From positions 1,405,998 to 1,436,816 of the forward strand of contig BFEA01000389.1 of the NCBI GenBank assembly GCA_003427395.1: DNA of 30,819 nucleotides, written 5' to 3'. A program made the translations under genes and the position numbers. Numbering within the stretch: position 1 is the stretch's first letter; each line of letters starts with the position of its first letter. Source of the stretch: Chara braunii (lineage: Eukaryota > Streptophyta > Charophyceae > Charales > Characeae). Below are positions 9,355 through 19,397 of this stretch, piece by piece. The notes beneath the pieces were generated by a model. The model was not told where the DNA came from, searched no databases, and saw nothing but the letters and a program-made list of their open reading frames with translations.

Positions 9355-9941
9355 AACATGCTAGCTGACACGTGGCGCGGTGCTGGCAGCCGTCGGGAGG
9401 GAGGCACAAGTGCGAGGGTGTTGTGATGTTGTGAAGCAGATGGGGGTTAGCGCTTGACGCATGCGCGGTATCCAGAGGCGCTGGGTCATTACTACGTCAC
9501 AGGCTGACGTGGCATCTGGCCTGAGGCACAGAGGAAAAGGGAGAATGGTAGCGGCAGCTACTGTTTGAACATTTTCCCTGTGTTTTTCACATGAAGTACT
9601 CCATAGCCAAGACCTTTAAAAAGGCTGGAGAGCTCATGCGAGTTGACGAAAGTCAATGTCGGTGGAGGAAAGTGGAGTCAGCCCTGTGGACACCAAAGTG
9701 GGGAGAACGTTGGTCCTACTTGAAGAATCATCACATTGCCACTGGGAGAGTATCATCAAGAGAGCGGCTAGGAGATCATCATTAATCTATATATGTGCTT
9801 TTGTCTATTTTTTGTCTTGTGCAAGTTATCCATCAAGAGCATCAAGATTGTCATCATTGTCATTTCAGCGCGGGTTTTTCATCAAGGACAAACCGTCATT
9901 TTTGTAATCCTCATTTGGTTGCCAGTGGTAATCATCATCGG
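9355..9941 (+). other. Spacer with a weak 64-codon ORF
   Basis: This is the left flank of element 2. It holds ACGT-core motifs (TACGTCACAGG and TGACGTGGC near 9494-9515) and an ATG-initiated ORF at 9591-9785 beginning MKYSIAKTFKKAGELM. No family was recognised for the ORF, and it may be chance. The last 200 bp are rich in ATC/CATC, like the DNA right of element 2 (18845 onward), consistent with element 2 having inserted into one CATC-rich locus. Confidence 0.4.
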
Positions 9942-11002
9942 TGCAAGGAACATGAATATGGACGAAGCACAAAAATCCAAATTGGGAAATCACACTGAAG
10001 TCCAAGTAGTCAAAGCAAGAGCAGATAGCACAATGGAACCAAGTAACCATCCATTTGAGAGTGATACAGCAGAATCGTGAGCCAATGTCCAAGCCCAATC
10101 GGACAACACCAACAGCATAACCCAATGTAGCTCTCTCTCTTGAATGGCGCCAGGCGCCCTATCTACTTCACAGCCTAACACTACAACTAGAGCATGGAAG
10201 CAACCAGACAACTTGACGACCAGCGAGTGATGACGTCAACACCCATGCCGACCTCCTCTCCACCAGGTACGTCTCTCTCTTCACCCTCACTCTCCCTTGT
10301 TATCCCACATAGCGCCCTTCACCTTCCGAAGAACCACCTTCGCCCTTCACCTTCTTTGCGCCCACAGGCAGCCCGACTATGACCGCGAGCGCACTGCGGC
10401 TTGGCTGCGCTCTACCGCTTAGCGCCAGCCTGCCTCACCTGAGTCTAGCGCAGTGCAGCACCTCGTAGTGCTTCAGCGTGCCGGTATCGCTCGCAATGGC
10501 CAAGATCCTTGCCCACCCGCATGTTCTGCCTATATGCCAGTGTTGCGTGTGGGGGGTCTGCCTTCAGCCTACGCATGGGCCCGAGTACCTGTATCCAGGC
10601 CCAATGCAGATGGGGCCCATGTAATACAATTGCGCCCCTTATGCTAGAGCCGTTGTCCAGATTCATGCCCTGTACTAGTTTCCTCGGCCTCGACGATGAA
10701 ATACTGCTTTTCTGAGGCCAGGGACCAACATGTGATGTGTCGGCCTTCCAGACTATCGCCAAGGGCTCAACCAACCGAGGCCCTGGGTTCAACTGCTTGT
10801 GCAGAAGTCTGATGCTCACGATGCACTCCAACCAACTGGCATGCGGCAACTGCCTGATACCCACTTCGTGAAATGCTGAATGAAGGTCTCCTGTGGATAT
10901 TTTGGCCCGCCTTCACTTAGGGCGGGCACGGGGCTTGCTGGGGGCCTAAGCCTTGAGCATATGCATGTCGGCAAGGCCCCTTTTGGGGGCTCAATCCTCA
11001 CA
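9942..11002 (-). repeat. 3' LTR of element 2
   Basis: At 1061 bp, on minus it starts TGTGAGGATTGAGCCC (11002) and ends with GTTCCTTGCA (9942). It aligns over its full length with 17776-18844. It contains TGATGACGTCA near 10228-10238, a bZIP/CRE-type palindrome shared by all three LTRs. A weak TATA-like TATATAG is on minus near 10530, about 470 bp from the LTR start. Small deletions relative to the 5' LTR are visible, such as a missing CCATTGGTTTCC near 10680. Confidence 0.88.
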
Positions 11003-11015
11003 TTCCATCCCCCTT
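11003..11015 (-). promoter_or_regulatory. Polypurine tract of element 2
   Basis: On minus it reads AAGGGGGATGGAA directly before the 3' LTR start, identical to that of element 1. Confidence 0.85.
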
Positions 11016-11039
11016 AGCTTCGAAAGTCCGCTGAGATGC

Positions 11040-11816
11040 TTACTTCGCAGGTGCCTTCCCTTTTAACATCCTCTCATATTCTGCCACCACTTGAGGAGCT
11101 GTGTCAATCAGTTCCTCTCTGGTGAACCACTGATCTTCTTTTGGATCCGTATGATGCCTGAATCTAATGCGATATTCTCTCTTGGGTTTGGGAGGTCTTC
11201 CTCTACCCAGTGGCTTTGTAACAGGCATGTCTTTGTGATCCACAATGTCGTCGATGTCCACTTGGCCATTCATGGTTGGGGGCAGCATCGATGTCCTTGA
11301 AGGGAATTGATCTGTCTCAGCGAAAGGTGCAAGCTTTGAGGCATGAAAGACAGGGTGAGTGCGCAAGTGACCAGGGATGCGAATAACATAGGTAGGACCA
11401 TCTATCTCATCCCCAACTATATCCAGGACTTCCCAGGGACCAAAATACTAAGGCATTAGTTTTCGAGAGATCTTGAATTCTTGTCCTAGCTCACTAGCCT
11501 TGACCCAGACACGTTCCCCTACCTGAAATGAGGACTGTCGATGATGTTTGTTCTCAGAAGCTATCATTGCTTGCTGAGCTTTCCTGATGTGCTCGACAGC
11601 TTGCTGTAGCAACTTCTCATACTGCACACCATACTCAAGTGTGCCTGGAGTTGCAGAGGGTCGGTTTTCACGTAGGAGGAAATCCAGCGCTGATCTAGGC
11701 TTCCATCCCAAGTGTAGCTGATTAGAACTAACGTCGGTACTGCTGTGTACAACATTATTGTACAGGATGGTGATGAGAGGCAACTTCTTATCCCAGTCAT
11801 CCTGGCTGGGCTTGAT
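11040..11816 (-). pseudogene. Integrase C-terminal domain and chromodomain-like tail, element 2
   Basis: The minus-strand frame from 11783 gives a segment with LHLGWKPRSALDFLL, a helical stretch (EKLLQQAVEHIRKAQQAMIA) and FQVGERVWVKASEL, which matches the region after the integrase core in gypsy pol. The second part (11366-11040) begins RTHPVFHASKLAPF, a hallmark of the integrase C-terminus. It ends with YRIRFRHHTDPKEDQWFTRE, which resembles a chromodomain (hydrophobic-R/K-W/F-G/H ... W motif). An in-frame stop after SRKLMP (about 11448) separates the two. Chromodomain tails direct some gypsy integrases to particular chromatin. The similarity here is weak enough that the tail may be only chromodomain-derived. 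Confidence 0.75.
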
Positions 11817-12223
11817 GTAATGCCTCAGCAGGTGTTGTACATCTGCTCGGCCTGTCAGTTGGCTTCGGGATGATTCCCTGAAGTCAGATGAAGTTGATTG
11901 CCCATCTGCTCAGCAGCCTTCTTCCACAACTCACTTGTGAAGCGGACATATCTGTCACTAACAATGGACTTTGGTAGTCCAAAATCACGCACCCAGTTGT
12001 CCATAAACAACTTGACGATGTGTTTAGTCCTTGCGGTCTCTGGCATGACAGTTAGTTTAGCGTACTTGGTGAATCGGTCTATGATGACAAAGATGTGCCT
12101 CTTGCCACTCCTACCGGTCACCAGGGTGTCCATGAAGTCCATGGAAACACTCTGTCCCGGACCAGCGGGGATAGGTGAGGGCTTCAGCAACCCAAGCGGT
12201 GCTTGAGTTCGCGGCCTATCCCA
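11817..12223 (-). pseudogene. Integrase catalytic core, element 2
   Basis: The minus strand from 12190 contains GPGQSVSMDFMDTLV (first catalytic Asp), HIFVIIDRFTKYAKL, and GLPKSIVSDRYVRFTSELWK (second Asp in SDR). The third motif, SGNHPEAN-stop-QAEQ, corresponds to the usual HPQTDGQTER region with the Glu kept in AEQ. A stop sits just before that Glu (about 11855), and another separates the core from the HHCC domain (just after CQIC). Integrase inserts the cDNA into the host chromosome. This copy cannot be made as one protein. Confidence 0.88.
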
Positions 12224-13105
12224 CTAACAGATTTGACAAATCTCCACATACTTCTTTGCATCTTCTAGCATTCCGGGCCACCAAAATCGCTGTACTAGAT
12301 TGACACTCGTTTTTTTGTAGCCAAAGTGTCCGGTTGCGTCGTGACATTCTCCTAAGAATAAACTACCCAAATGTTCACTAAATGGAATAACTAACCTTTT
12401 AAATCCGGCCTTATCAAGAAAGAGAAGCCCGTCCACCATCGCAAACTCATCTTCTGTGGCGTTGTCTTTTGCCTGAAGTTTGCGTATGATGTCCATCGTG
12501 ACAGGGTCTTCCTGATAGGCTCTCACCAACGATTGAGTTAGTTCCTCAGATACACCAAACTCAGAAACGAGCGCCCCTAGGTAGTCTGCCCTACGTGATA
12601 GCGCATCCGCAACCTTGTTGTAATCTCCCTTCAAATACTCTAGCTTGAAGTCATACTGATCTCTGACCTCAATCCAGCGCTTGAGTGCATTAGAAAGAGC
12701 CGGTTGAGTCTTGATCCATTTAAGGGTCTGATGGTCAGTTCTCAAATAGAAAAACCGTCCCAACAGAAAATGTCTCCAATGGACAAGTGCCTTGTAGAGA
12801 GCATAGAGTTCTCTTTCGTAGGTGGACTTTGCCAGTTTCTTTGATGGCATCTTTTTGCTCATATACTCAATCGGTCTCAACTTTTTCCTATCCTGCTGAG
12901 CCAGCACTGCGCCAATGCCGTGTTGGCTTGCGTAAGTGGTTACAATGAAAGACTTCTGAGGGTCGGTCACCATGAGAACCTCATGATTCACGAGTGCATG
13001 CTTCAATCGTTTGAAAGCAGACTCGCACTCATCACTCCAGTCCCACGGCGTGTCAATTCGAGTTAGATCAGTCAAAGGAGAAACGACTGTAGAATAGTTC
13101 TTCAC
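12224..13105 (-). pseudogene. RNase H and integrase HHCC domain, element 2
   Basis: A 293-codon open stretch on minus. It starts in the RT connection (VVSPLTDLTRIDTPWDWSDE), runs through RNase H, and ends in the integrase zinc-binding domain (ECHDATGHFGYKKT ... VEICQIC). RNase H signatures are STYERELYAL, RTDHQTLKWIKTQ and GDYNKVADALSRR. The first catalytic aspartate is replaced: FIVTTYASQHGIG has Y where element 1 has D in FIVTTDANQYGIG. The stretch is in the same frame as the RT block upstream and separated from it by a single TAG at 13118-13120 (GMCG-stop-YRN; element 1 reads GMSDYYRN). Confidence 0.92.
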
Positions 13106-13117
13106 AAAGTTCCTATA

Positions 13118-14029
13118 CTAGCCGCACATTCCTAAGAAAGATCTGAGCTCAGTAACAGTCTGAGGTCGTGGCCAATCCCTGATACTAGACACCTTCGCAT
13201 CTTCCGGCCTAATCCCTTCCGCGAATACTTCATGACCCAAGTACAAGATCCTAGTGCATCCAAACTCATATTTCTCTAGGTTGACCTTATACTTGTGTTG
13301 TCGCGGGAGTGAAAGTACAGTCTCAACGTGCTGCGCATGCTCCTCGACAGACTTAATAAGGATAAGAATATCGTCAAGGTACACGACGACAAACTTATCT
13401 AAGTAGTCATGAAAGATCCTATTCATGGCATGCTGGAATGTACCCGGCGCATTGCAAAGGCCAAAGGGCATCACTACGAACTCATACAGACCGTATCGGG
13501 TTTGAAAAGTAGTCTTGTGCTGATCCTCAGGTCTTATTGCAATCTGATGGTAGCCGGACTTTAGGTTTATCTTCCTATAGTACTTACATCCCTGCACCAT
13601 ATCCAATAGGTCGTCTATGAGAGGTAGAGGCTCTGCATTCTTCACTGTGATGGCATTGAGGCCTCTGTAATCAATGCACATCCTCAATGTACCCCTCTTC
13701 TTCGGTACAAATAGCACTAGAGATCCAAAGGGGGAAGTACTCGGTCGAATCCATCCCTTTTCTGTCAGGTCTTTCAGTTGTCGCCGAAGTTCGTCCAACT
13801 CGAGTAGAGTCATCCTATAGATCCTTCCCTTTGGAGTTTTACTCCCTGGAATGATTTCTATGGCGTGGACAACCTCCCTTTCTACGACTCCTATAGGCTC
13901 TGTGAATAGATCAGGGAACTTAGCAACGACGTGCTCTATCTCTAGGGGTGTTTTAACGGCCTCCCCTTTCTTAGAGACATACCCTCCTCGTGGTTCTGTT
14001 TGTAATAATTGTAGAACGACGATGCGCAC
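13118..14029 (-). pseudogene. Reverse transcriptase, element 2
   Basis: A 303-codon minus-strand open stretch with all the main gypsy RT blocks: EIIPGSKTPKGRIYRM, LTEKGWIRPSTSPFGS, FVPKKRGTLRMCIDYRGLN, YYRKINLKSGYHQI, FVVMPFGLCNAPGTFQ, the catalytic YLDD box in VVVYLDDILI, and the thumb/connection IRDWPRPQTVTELRSFLGM. One normally conserved site is changed: the acidic residue of the first palm motif reads N (KINLKSG, family usually KIDLKSG). RT copies the genomic RNA into DNA. The region ends at a TAG at 13118-13120, beyond which the same frame continues into RNase H. Confidence 0.93.
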
Positions 14030-14108
14030 AAGCAGCTATAGGATTTTATTAAGCTACTGTCCTTATACTTAGTCAGTCTCACAGTTCTTCCATCCTGCAA
14101 CTTATGCT

Positions 14109-14547
14109 TTAGCACCTTCTTGTCCCAGTCAAACTGGGCTTGGCAACCTCAAGGTAGTACACTCCTAACAACATATCAAACGGTAAGTCGTCGCTAACAA
14201 GGAACGAAATCTTGTGATTAAGTGCCCCTCCACCGTAGGAGAAAGTACAATAGTCTGTGACAACCATGCGCTCCTTATTGGCCAAAGTAGATGCTACCGG
14301 TCTACTAAGGTGCTGTACCCGGTCCTTTAGGTGCAGCCTTTCCAAGCAGTCGCGACTTATGTAATTCCATGTGGAGCCGATGTCTACGAAGGCACCACAT
14401 TTGCGGCCCCCCTATAGCAACTTCCACGACGAAATGTTCCCCTCTAGGACCTCTACTTAGTGCCACCCAAGATTCGCGAGGATCCTTGCTTGACCACTTG
14501 CTTTCCAAAGCTTCTAAGGCTTCAGACACATCCATCGTACAAAGCAT
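14109..14547 (-). pseudogene. Aspartic protease, element 2 (frameshifted)
   Basis: The minus frame from 14547 encodes SRGPRGEHFVVEVAIGG. The expected continuation, CGAFVDIGSTWNYIS, lies in another frame and then runs into ERLHLKDRVQHLSRPVAST and HKISFLVSDDLPFDMLLG (14345-14109). The frame change falls in a run of six G on minus (near 14407), where element 1 has a shorter, interrupted G stretch and stays in frame. A one-base insertion in the homopolymer is therefore likely. The active-site triad reads D-I-G in both elements. Confidence 0.75.
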
Positions 14548-14632
14548 AGTTTGGTCTGGATGAGTCTGCAGGGTGACTAAAGAGTCATTAGCTATGGCCT
14601 TCTCATGAAGTAGGGAGGGTATCTAACCCACT

Positions 14633-14998
14633 TCACCATGAGTAGAAGCAGTTAAAACTTCCACCGGCCTCACATGTTTCCCGAGCTAGAAGCCTGGGAA
14701 GAAGGTACCCCTCCCTTACGGGGTATCTTCTGCATGACCTTTGCGTTCTTGCACTTGTACTGGGTGTGTCCGTATTCACCACAGTTAATGCAAGCACCAC
14801 GCACTCGGCGGTCCCGCCACACTTCCTGATCAAGACCTACCTTGACCTAATCAGCAACTTTGGCCTGATTGGAGGCGGCCTGCCCTTAACTCTTTTGATG
14901 GCCCTTCCCTCGGCCACCTGCCTTAGTCTTTACTATTGCGGCGAGGGTGCTACCCTCAGCGGTTTCCTCGCCGTCGTACTCTGTACTGTCAATCAGGT
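14633..14998 (-). pseudogene. Gag C-terminus with CCHC zinc knuckle, element 2
   Basis: On minus, near 14796-14755, the frame reads GACINCGEYGHTQYKCKNAK, a C-x2-C-x4-H-x4-C zinc knuckle that binds RNA in Gag nucleocapsids. Just before it are basic residues (VWRDRRVRG). Further upstream in the same frame is an acidic segment (LLDLIDSTEYDGEET) with stops TAA and TAG in between. A frameshift near 15000 separates this from the capsid frame. Confidence 0.75.
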
Positions 14999-16492
14999 CT
15001 AAAAGCTCCCGATCTCGGTTTGGGTCCCATCAGACTCAACCATCATCAATCGACTCCCCTTCTTCTTCCACTCCTGTGGACTCTTCTTTTTCATCCCGTC
15101 TACTGGATTAGGCTGAGCACTTCCTAGAGTAGCCTCTAAATCTAAGGCCTTTCTAGAGAAGGTCTCAAACGAATGATACTCGAGGCGAGCCTCGCTGACT
15201 AGTAAGATCCTTAGATTCTCGGGCATACATCTCATAAACCTGGTCAGTAAGACCTGGTCATCGTAACATATGCCGGGAACAACGATAAGGCTCTCTACGG
15301 TAGACGTTAACTCTCTGACTAACTTGTACTTTCGTTGGTCTAGTCTGAGCATCGCATCAGTGGCAATTTGTGCCTGCTGTGGATTATGCCAACGAGCTTC
15401 TACCATAACTAAGAACTCTTCTAATGTAAGGGTCTTAGCCCAGTCTGCCATGCGTCGTCTGAACCCGCTCTTTGCTACTATTCCATCTAGCCATTTGGCT
15501 ACCTTACCCTCAAGGTAAGATGCAGCAGTAATCACCTCCTCCTCCTGCAAAGTCCTCTTTTCCCTTACCCACATCGGAACTATTCTCAACCATGTGTTGA
15601 GTTCCTCCTCCTGCAAAGTCCTCTTTGGGTACCATTGACCTTGTTGCTGTCCCTGTTGAGGAACAGGTTGTTGCGGTGATGGTATAGCTATCACCGCTGA
15701 CCCAGAAGAAGAAGAAGCAACAGTCTGTGCGGCTGCTGCAGACGTACCACTTGGCTGTGTGTCAGCTTGTACCGGAAAGGGGCCTGACATCGTCGTTAAC
15801 GGCAACGACGCCTGTGCTGCGGGCCGTAATCCTGGCCTTTGCAAAAGGTCCAAGATCTGGTCCAAAGAGTTCTGCATGAAGCCGAGTCTGCTGTCCACAT
15901 GCACATGCAGTGACAGTACGCTGTTCTTCAACACTTTCATTTAGTCAGACATGGCTGACTTATCCAAACCCTCTAATGCAACTTTGTCTGCCTCTAACGT
16001 ATCAAGCCTGGCTGTTGTATTTTTGTTCTCTTTTTCTTTGTCGGTAGCTTGCTTCTGTCCCCTCTCTAACCGAGCGCGGATCCTTTCGACTTGGTGGAAC
16101 TCCAATAGCTCTCTACCGCGTGGGGTCAACGGACTTAACTGCGAGCCCGCCATTTGACTTGTGGACTGAGTAGAACCCACTGACCCGAAAGTACCCGTGG
16201 GTCCTGAGGGCATTCCCAACAGGGTCCCAGACGAGGATGCAGCAGAGGATGCTGCTGCGCTGGCTGCTGCTGCAGCCTGTTCCCTAGCTGCGGCGTTTGC
16301 TGCTGCCAACGCCTGACTTGCAGCTAGTGTTGTATCCCTGGCTGCTGCGAGAGCACAGGCTCTTACTTCGGCACGAAGCCGTCTCTCATCTCCCGGTTGT
16401 AGGGCCTAAAACATGTGCGGGACCCTTGGTGATCTCGAACGTGTCAGCCTTGCATCGTCAACTCTACCCTCATCGGTGTCTGACCTACTCAT
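14999..16492 (-). pseudogene. Gag N-terminal and capsid region, element 2
   Basis: The likely start is the ATG at 16492-16490 (MSRSDTDEGRVDD). The frame then runs through an alanine-rich segment, a charged helix (ELLEFHQVERIRARLERGQK), a Q/P/S-rich linker and a retrotransposon capsid domain with ITAASYLEGKVAKWLDGI, EEFLVMVEARWHNPQQAQIA and LTRFMRCMPENLRILL. Two in-frame stops interrupt it: TAG at 16406-16408 and TAA at 15941-15943. At the latter, element 1 has an open codon (DPMKVL against D-stop-MKVL), so the stop is a copy-specific lesion. A short duplication is visible in the capsid part (TLQEEE occurs twice, DNA near 15545 and 15608). Confidence 0.85.
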
Positions 16493-17775
16493 CAGTTAGG
16501 CAAACACTATCTGCACTACAACTCCCTGTTGGAGTCCTACCACAGCATGTGTCTGACCGACACCTTATTTTATAAAAATAAATGTGTCTGGCAGGTCCCC
16601 TACTCAACCGATCAACTGACAGCTTACAACATTCACAAAGACCGTTAACATATTTTAGTCTTATCATGATTAGTTCACTTACAGAAACTTTTCATAGAAC
16701 TGGCTATGGTAGTATACAACAGTCCTAAACCAAACTCTTTGTGAGGTGTTAGCAGTCTGTCAACCAACTAATCAACAATGAAACCAGACTATGTTGCAGA
16801 TGTATGAACAGTGGATATGGTTGTGTTTACAGTTGAGCACCAAATTGGAACCTCCCCTCCCCTCAATCCAACATACCGATGAGCATCATTGAGCGACAGT
16901 GTCATAGGTGTGCAATGTCGGCCCATCCATGTGCCGCAGGTGCTTGCTTATGACCAGGCTTGCCCTTTCTTTATCCTCGCGTGCAACGAGCCGTACGTCC
17001 GACTGATCTGGTTGATCAAGAGACCTATTTAAGGACTGCCCCCAAGATCGCTCATGAATTATTTAACGTCGCAATCAGGACGACAATCACAGCCAGTATC
17101 AGATCGGAACTGCATCCAAAAATGTTTATAGACGGTCTGGGAGCGTCTGCATAAGCCTTTTTGGTCTGCACACCCCTCTATCAGCGCAGCAAAGTGCCCT
17201 TATGGACAAAGCAGCCATCGCATGTGTGTACTAATCCCATTGGGTTGGCATGGTGACCGTGACCCATGTGCTTCGATCAGGGCCCTTCAATGGCACCGCC
17301 CTTTCTCCTTCCAAATGCTTCACCGAGAAGATTGTTGTCTCTCAAGGTAGAGCGCACACGACACCTCACCAAAAGAGAGGACTCTCAAGTTGGACTCACT
17401 TCCTCGCGGTAAGAAGAGATTGAGAGAGTAGATAAGGTAAGGGAACAACGTACCTGGAGATAGTTGCCTTAAACCACAGATTTCTCACCATTTGATGACC
17501 AGTCGTAGCCTCGGTACCACCCACAACGCAATGCAGTGCCACCTCAACCAAATGCCACATCAACATGCTCTCATCACCAATCATACATTCCACTGTCACC
17601 ACGGCATCCCAAGCCGTACAACCTTCCGGCGCACACCTCTCTACCCCGGCCGTGCACCTAATATTGGCCTGACGTCACAAGAACCAACTGCGAAGAAGCT
17701 TTGTCAACGCACCAAGTCAGTAGAACGCCAGCGCACCAAGGTAAGCGGCGAACCAAACCTGCTCCAATACCAAAA
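16493..17775 (-). other. Leader between PBS and gag, element 2
   Basis: About 1.28 kb of noncoding sequence, homologous to 4199-5499. No conserved reading frame was found. A second TGACGTCAC motif occurs at about 17669, as in element 1 (about 5393). Confidence 0.65.
17757..17772 (-). promoter_or_regulatory. Primer binding site, element 2
   Basis: On minus this reads TGGTATTGGAGCAGGT, three bases inside the 5' LTR end. It resembles the initiator-tRNA-Met-type PBS (TGGTATCAGAGCCAGG) with two substitutions and one missing base. Confidence 0.7.
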
Positions 17776-18844
17776 TGCAAGGAACATGAATATGGACGAA
17801 GCACAAAAATCCAAATTGCAAAATCACACTGAAGTCCAAGTAGTCAAAGCAAAAGCATGTAGCACAATGGAACCAAGTAACCATCCATTTGAGAATGATA
17901 CAACAGAATCGTGAGTCAATGTCCAAGCCCAATCGGGCAACACCAACAACATAACCCAATGTAGCTCTCTCTCTTGAATGGCGCGAGACGCCCTATCCAC
18001 TCTACAGCCTAACACTACAACTTCATCATGGAAGCAACCAGACAACTTGACGACCAGCGAGTGATGACGTCAACACCAATGCCGACTTCCTCTCCACTAG
18101 GTATGTCTCTCTCTTCACCCTCACTCTCCCTTGTTATCCCACACAGCGCCCTTCACCTTCCAAAGAACCACCTTCGCCCTTTACCTTCTCTGCGCCCACA
18201 TGCAGCCCGGCTATGGCCGCCAGTGCCCTGTGCCCAGGCTACGCTCTACCGCTTAGCGCCAACCTCCCTCACCTCAACCTAGCGCAGTGCAGCACCTCGC
18301 AGTGCTTCAGCGTGCCGGTATTGCTCACAATGGCCAAGATCCTTGCCCACCCGCCTGTTCTGCCTATATGCCAGTATTGCATGTGGGCGGTCTGCCTTGA
18401 GCCTGCGCCTGGGCCCCGGTACCTGTACCCAGGCCCAATGGAGATGGGGCCCATGTAATACAGTTGCGCCCCTTATGCTAGGGCCGCTGTCGAGATTCAG
18501 GCCCTGTACTGGTTTCCCATTGGTTTCCTCGGCCTCGACGACGAAATACTGCTTTTCTGAAGCCAGGGACCAATGTGTGATGTGCCGGCCTCCCATACTA
18601 TCGCCCAGGGCTCAACCAACCGAGGCCGGGGCTCAACTGCTTGTGCAGAAGTCTGAGGCTTACGAGGGACTCCAACCAACTGGCGCGCAACAACTGTCTG
18701 ATACCCACTGTGAAATGTTGAATGAAGGTCTCATGTGGATATTTTGACCCGCCTTCACTTAGGGCGGGCACAAGGCTTGCTGGGGGCCTAAGCCCAGAAC
18801 ATATGCATGCTGGCAAGGCCCCCTCTGAGGGCTCAATCCTCACA
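17776..18844 (-). repeat. 5' LTR of element 2
   Basis: At 1069 bp, on minus it runs from TGTGAGGATTGAGCCC (18844) to GTTCCTTGCA (17776), ending in CA. It aligns with 9942-11002 and 5500-6613. TGATGACGTCA is at about 18062-18072. The conserved hairpin at about 18747-18769 has one stem base changed (ACCCGCC for GCCCGCC). Confidence 0.9.
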
Positions 18845-19047
18845 TCGACTTCTCTAATTCGTCATCCATGTTATTTATCTTCTTTTTTATCTTCTTCATG
18901 ATCATAATCCAGACTTCTCTGTAAAAATCGTAATCATCGTCATCTTCTATTTTCATTACAGCAATAGTGAGTTGTCAATCTTCCACACCGATGCCATTAC
19001 GGCATCGCAAGTCCAACGTTCTTTATTTATTTTCGCCAATTTTATTA

Positions 19048-19084
<37 letters not shown>

Positions 19085-19397
19085 TGCCAATCTGAATCTT
19101 TATTATCATCATCATGACATCATCATCATCATCATCATCAATCATCATCAATCATCATCAATCTTCATCATCATCATCATTAATCATCATCAATCATCAT
19201 CATCAGCAGCAGCACGGTTTCGTTGTTCTTTTTTTCATCAATCAGTAGTCATCTCTGTGTTTGTGATTATATGTCTCATGCAAAAGATGGAACCCGCCAT
19301 TGAATCAACAGTCAACTCTGGATAGACAAACGCTATGGACACAAATGACATTTTGAAGGGTTTTGCATAAGGTGGAAAGGAAGGACATTCGGCTTGA
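18845..19397. repeat. CATC-rich spacer with (ATC)n microsatellite
   Basis: The core at about 19047-19208 is long (ATC)n with ATCAATC variants and ends in AGCAGCAGC. The sequence around it is non-repetitive with no recognised gene. It resembles the left flank of element 2 in its CATC content. Confidence 0.85.

Larger units (their letters stand above)
9942..18844 (-). mobile_element. Ty3/gypsy chromovirus-like retrotransposon, element 2
   Basis: This minus-strand LTR retrotransposon is about 8.9 kb with every structural part present. Read in its own direction it has the 5' LTR (17776-18844), PBS, a 1.3-kb leader, gag with a CCHC knuckle, protease, RT, RNase H, integrase, a chromodomain-like tail, PPT (11003-11015) and the 3' LTR (9942-11002). 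The order PR-RT-RH-IN is that of Ty3/gypsy. Stops and frameshifts break gag and pol, so it is not autonomous. CATCG occurs at both outer edges (9936-9940 and 18843-18847), within one or two bases of the predicted ends. This is a candidate 5-bp target duplication, but the flanks are CATC-rich and chance cannot be excluded. The LTRs are similar but differ by many substitutions and small indels, so the insertion is not recent. Confidence 0.92.

Noticed and set aside
9030-9420. Overlapping alanine/serine/proline-rich frames on both strands
   Set aside because: They come from the 25-bp GC-rich minisatellite, whose period is not divisible by three.
9942-11002. Plus-strand proline/serine-rich frames inside the LTRs, repeated in three places
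   Set aside because: They recur because the LTRs are repeated. Indels between the copies break the frame, and LTRs are not expected to encode protein here.
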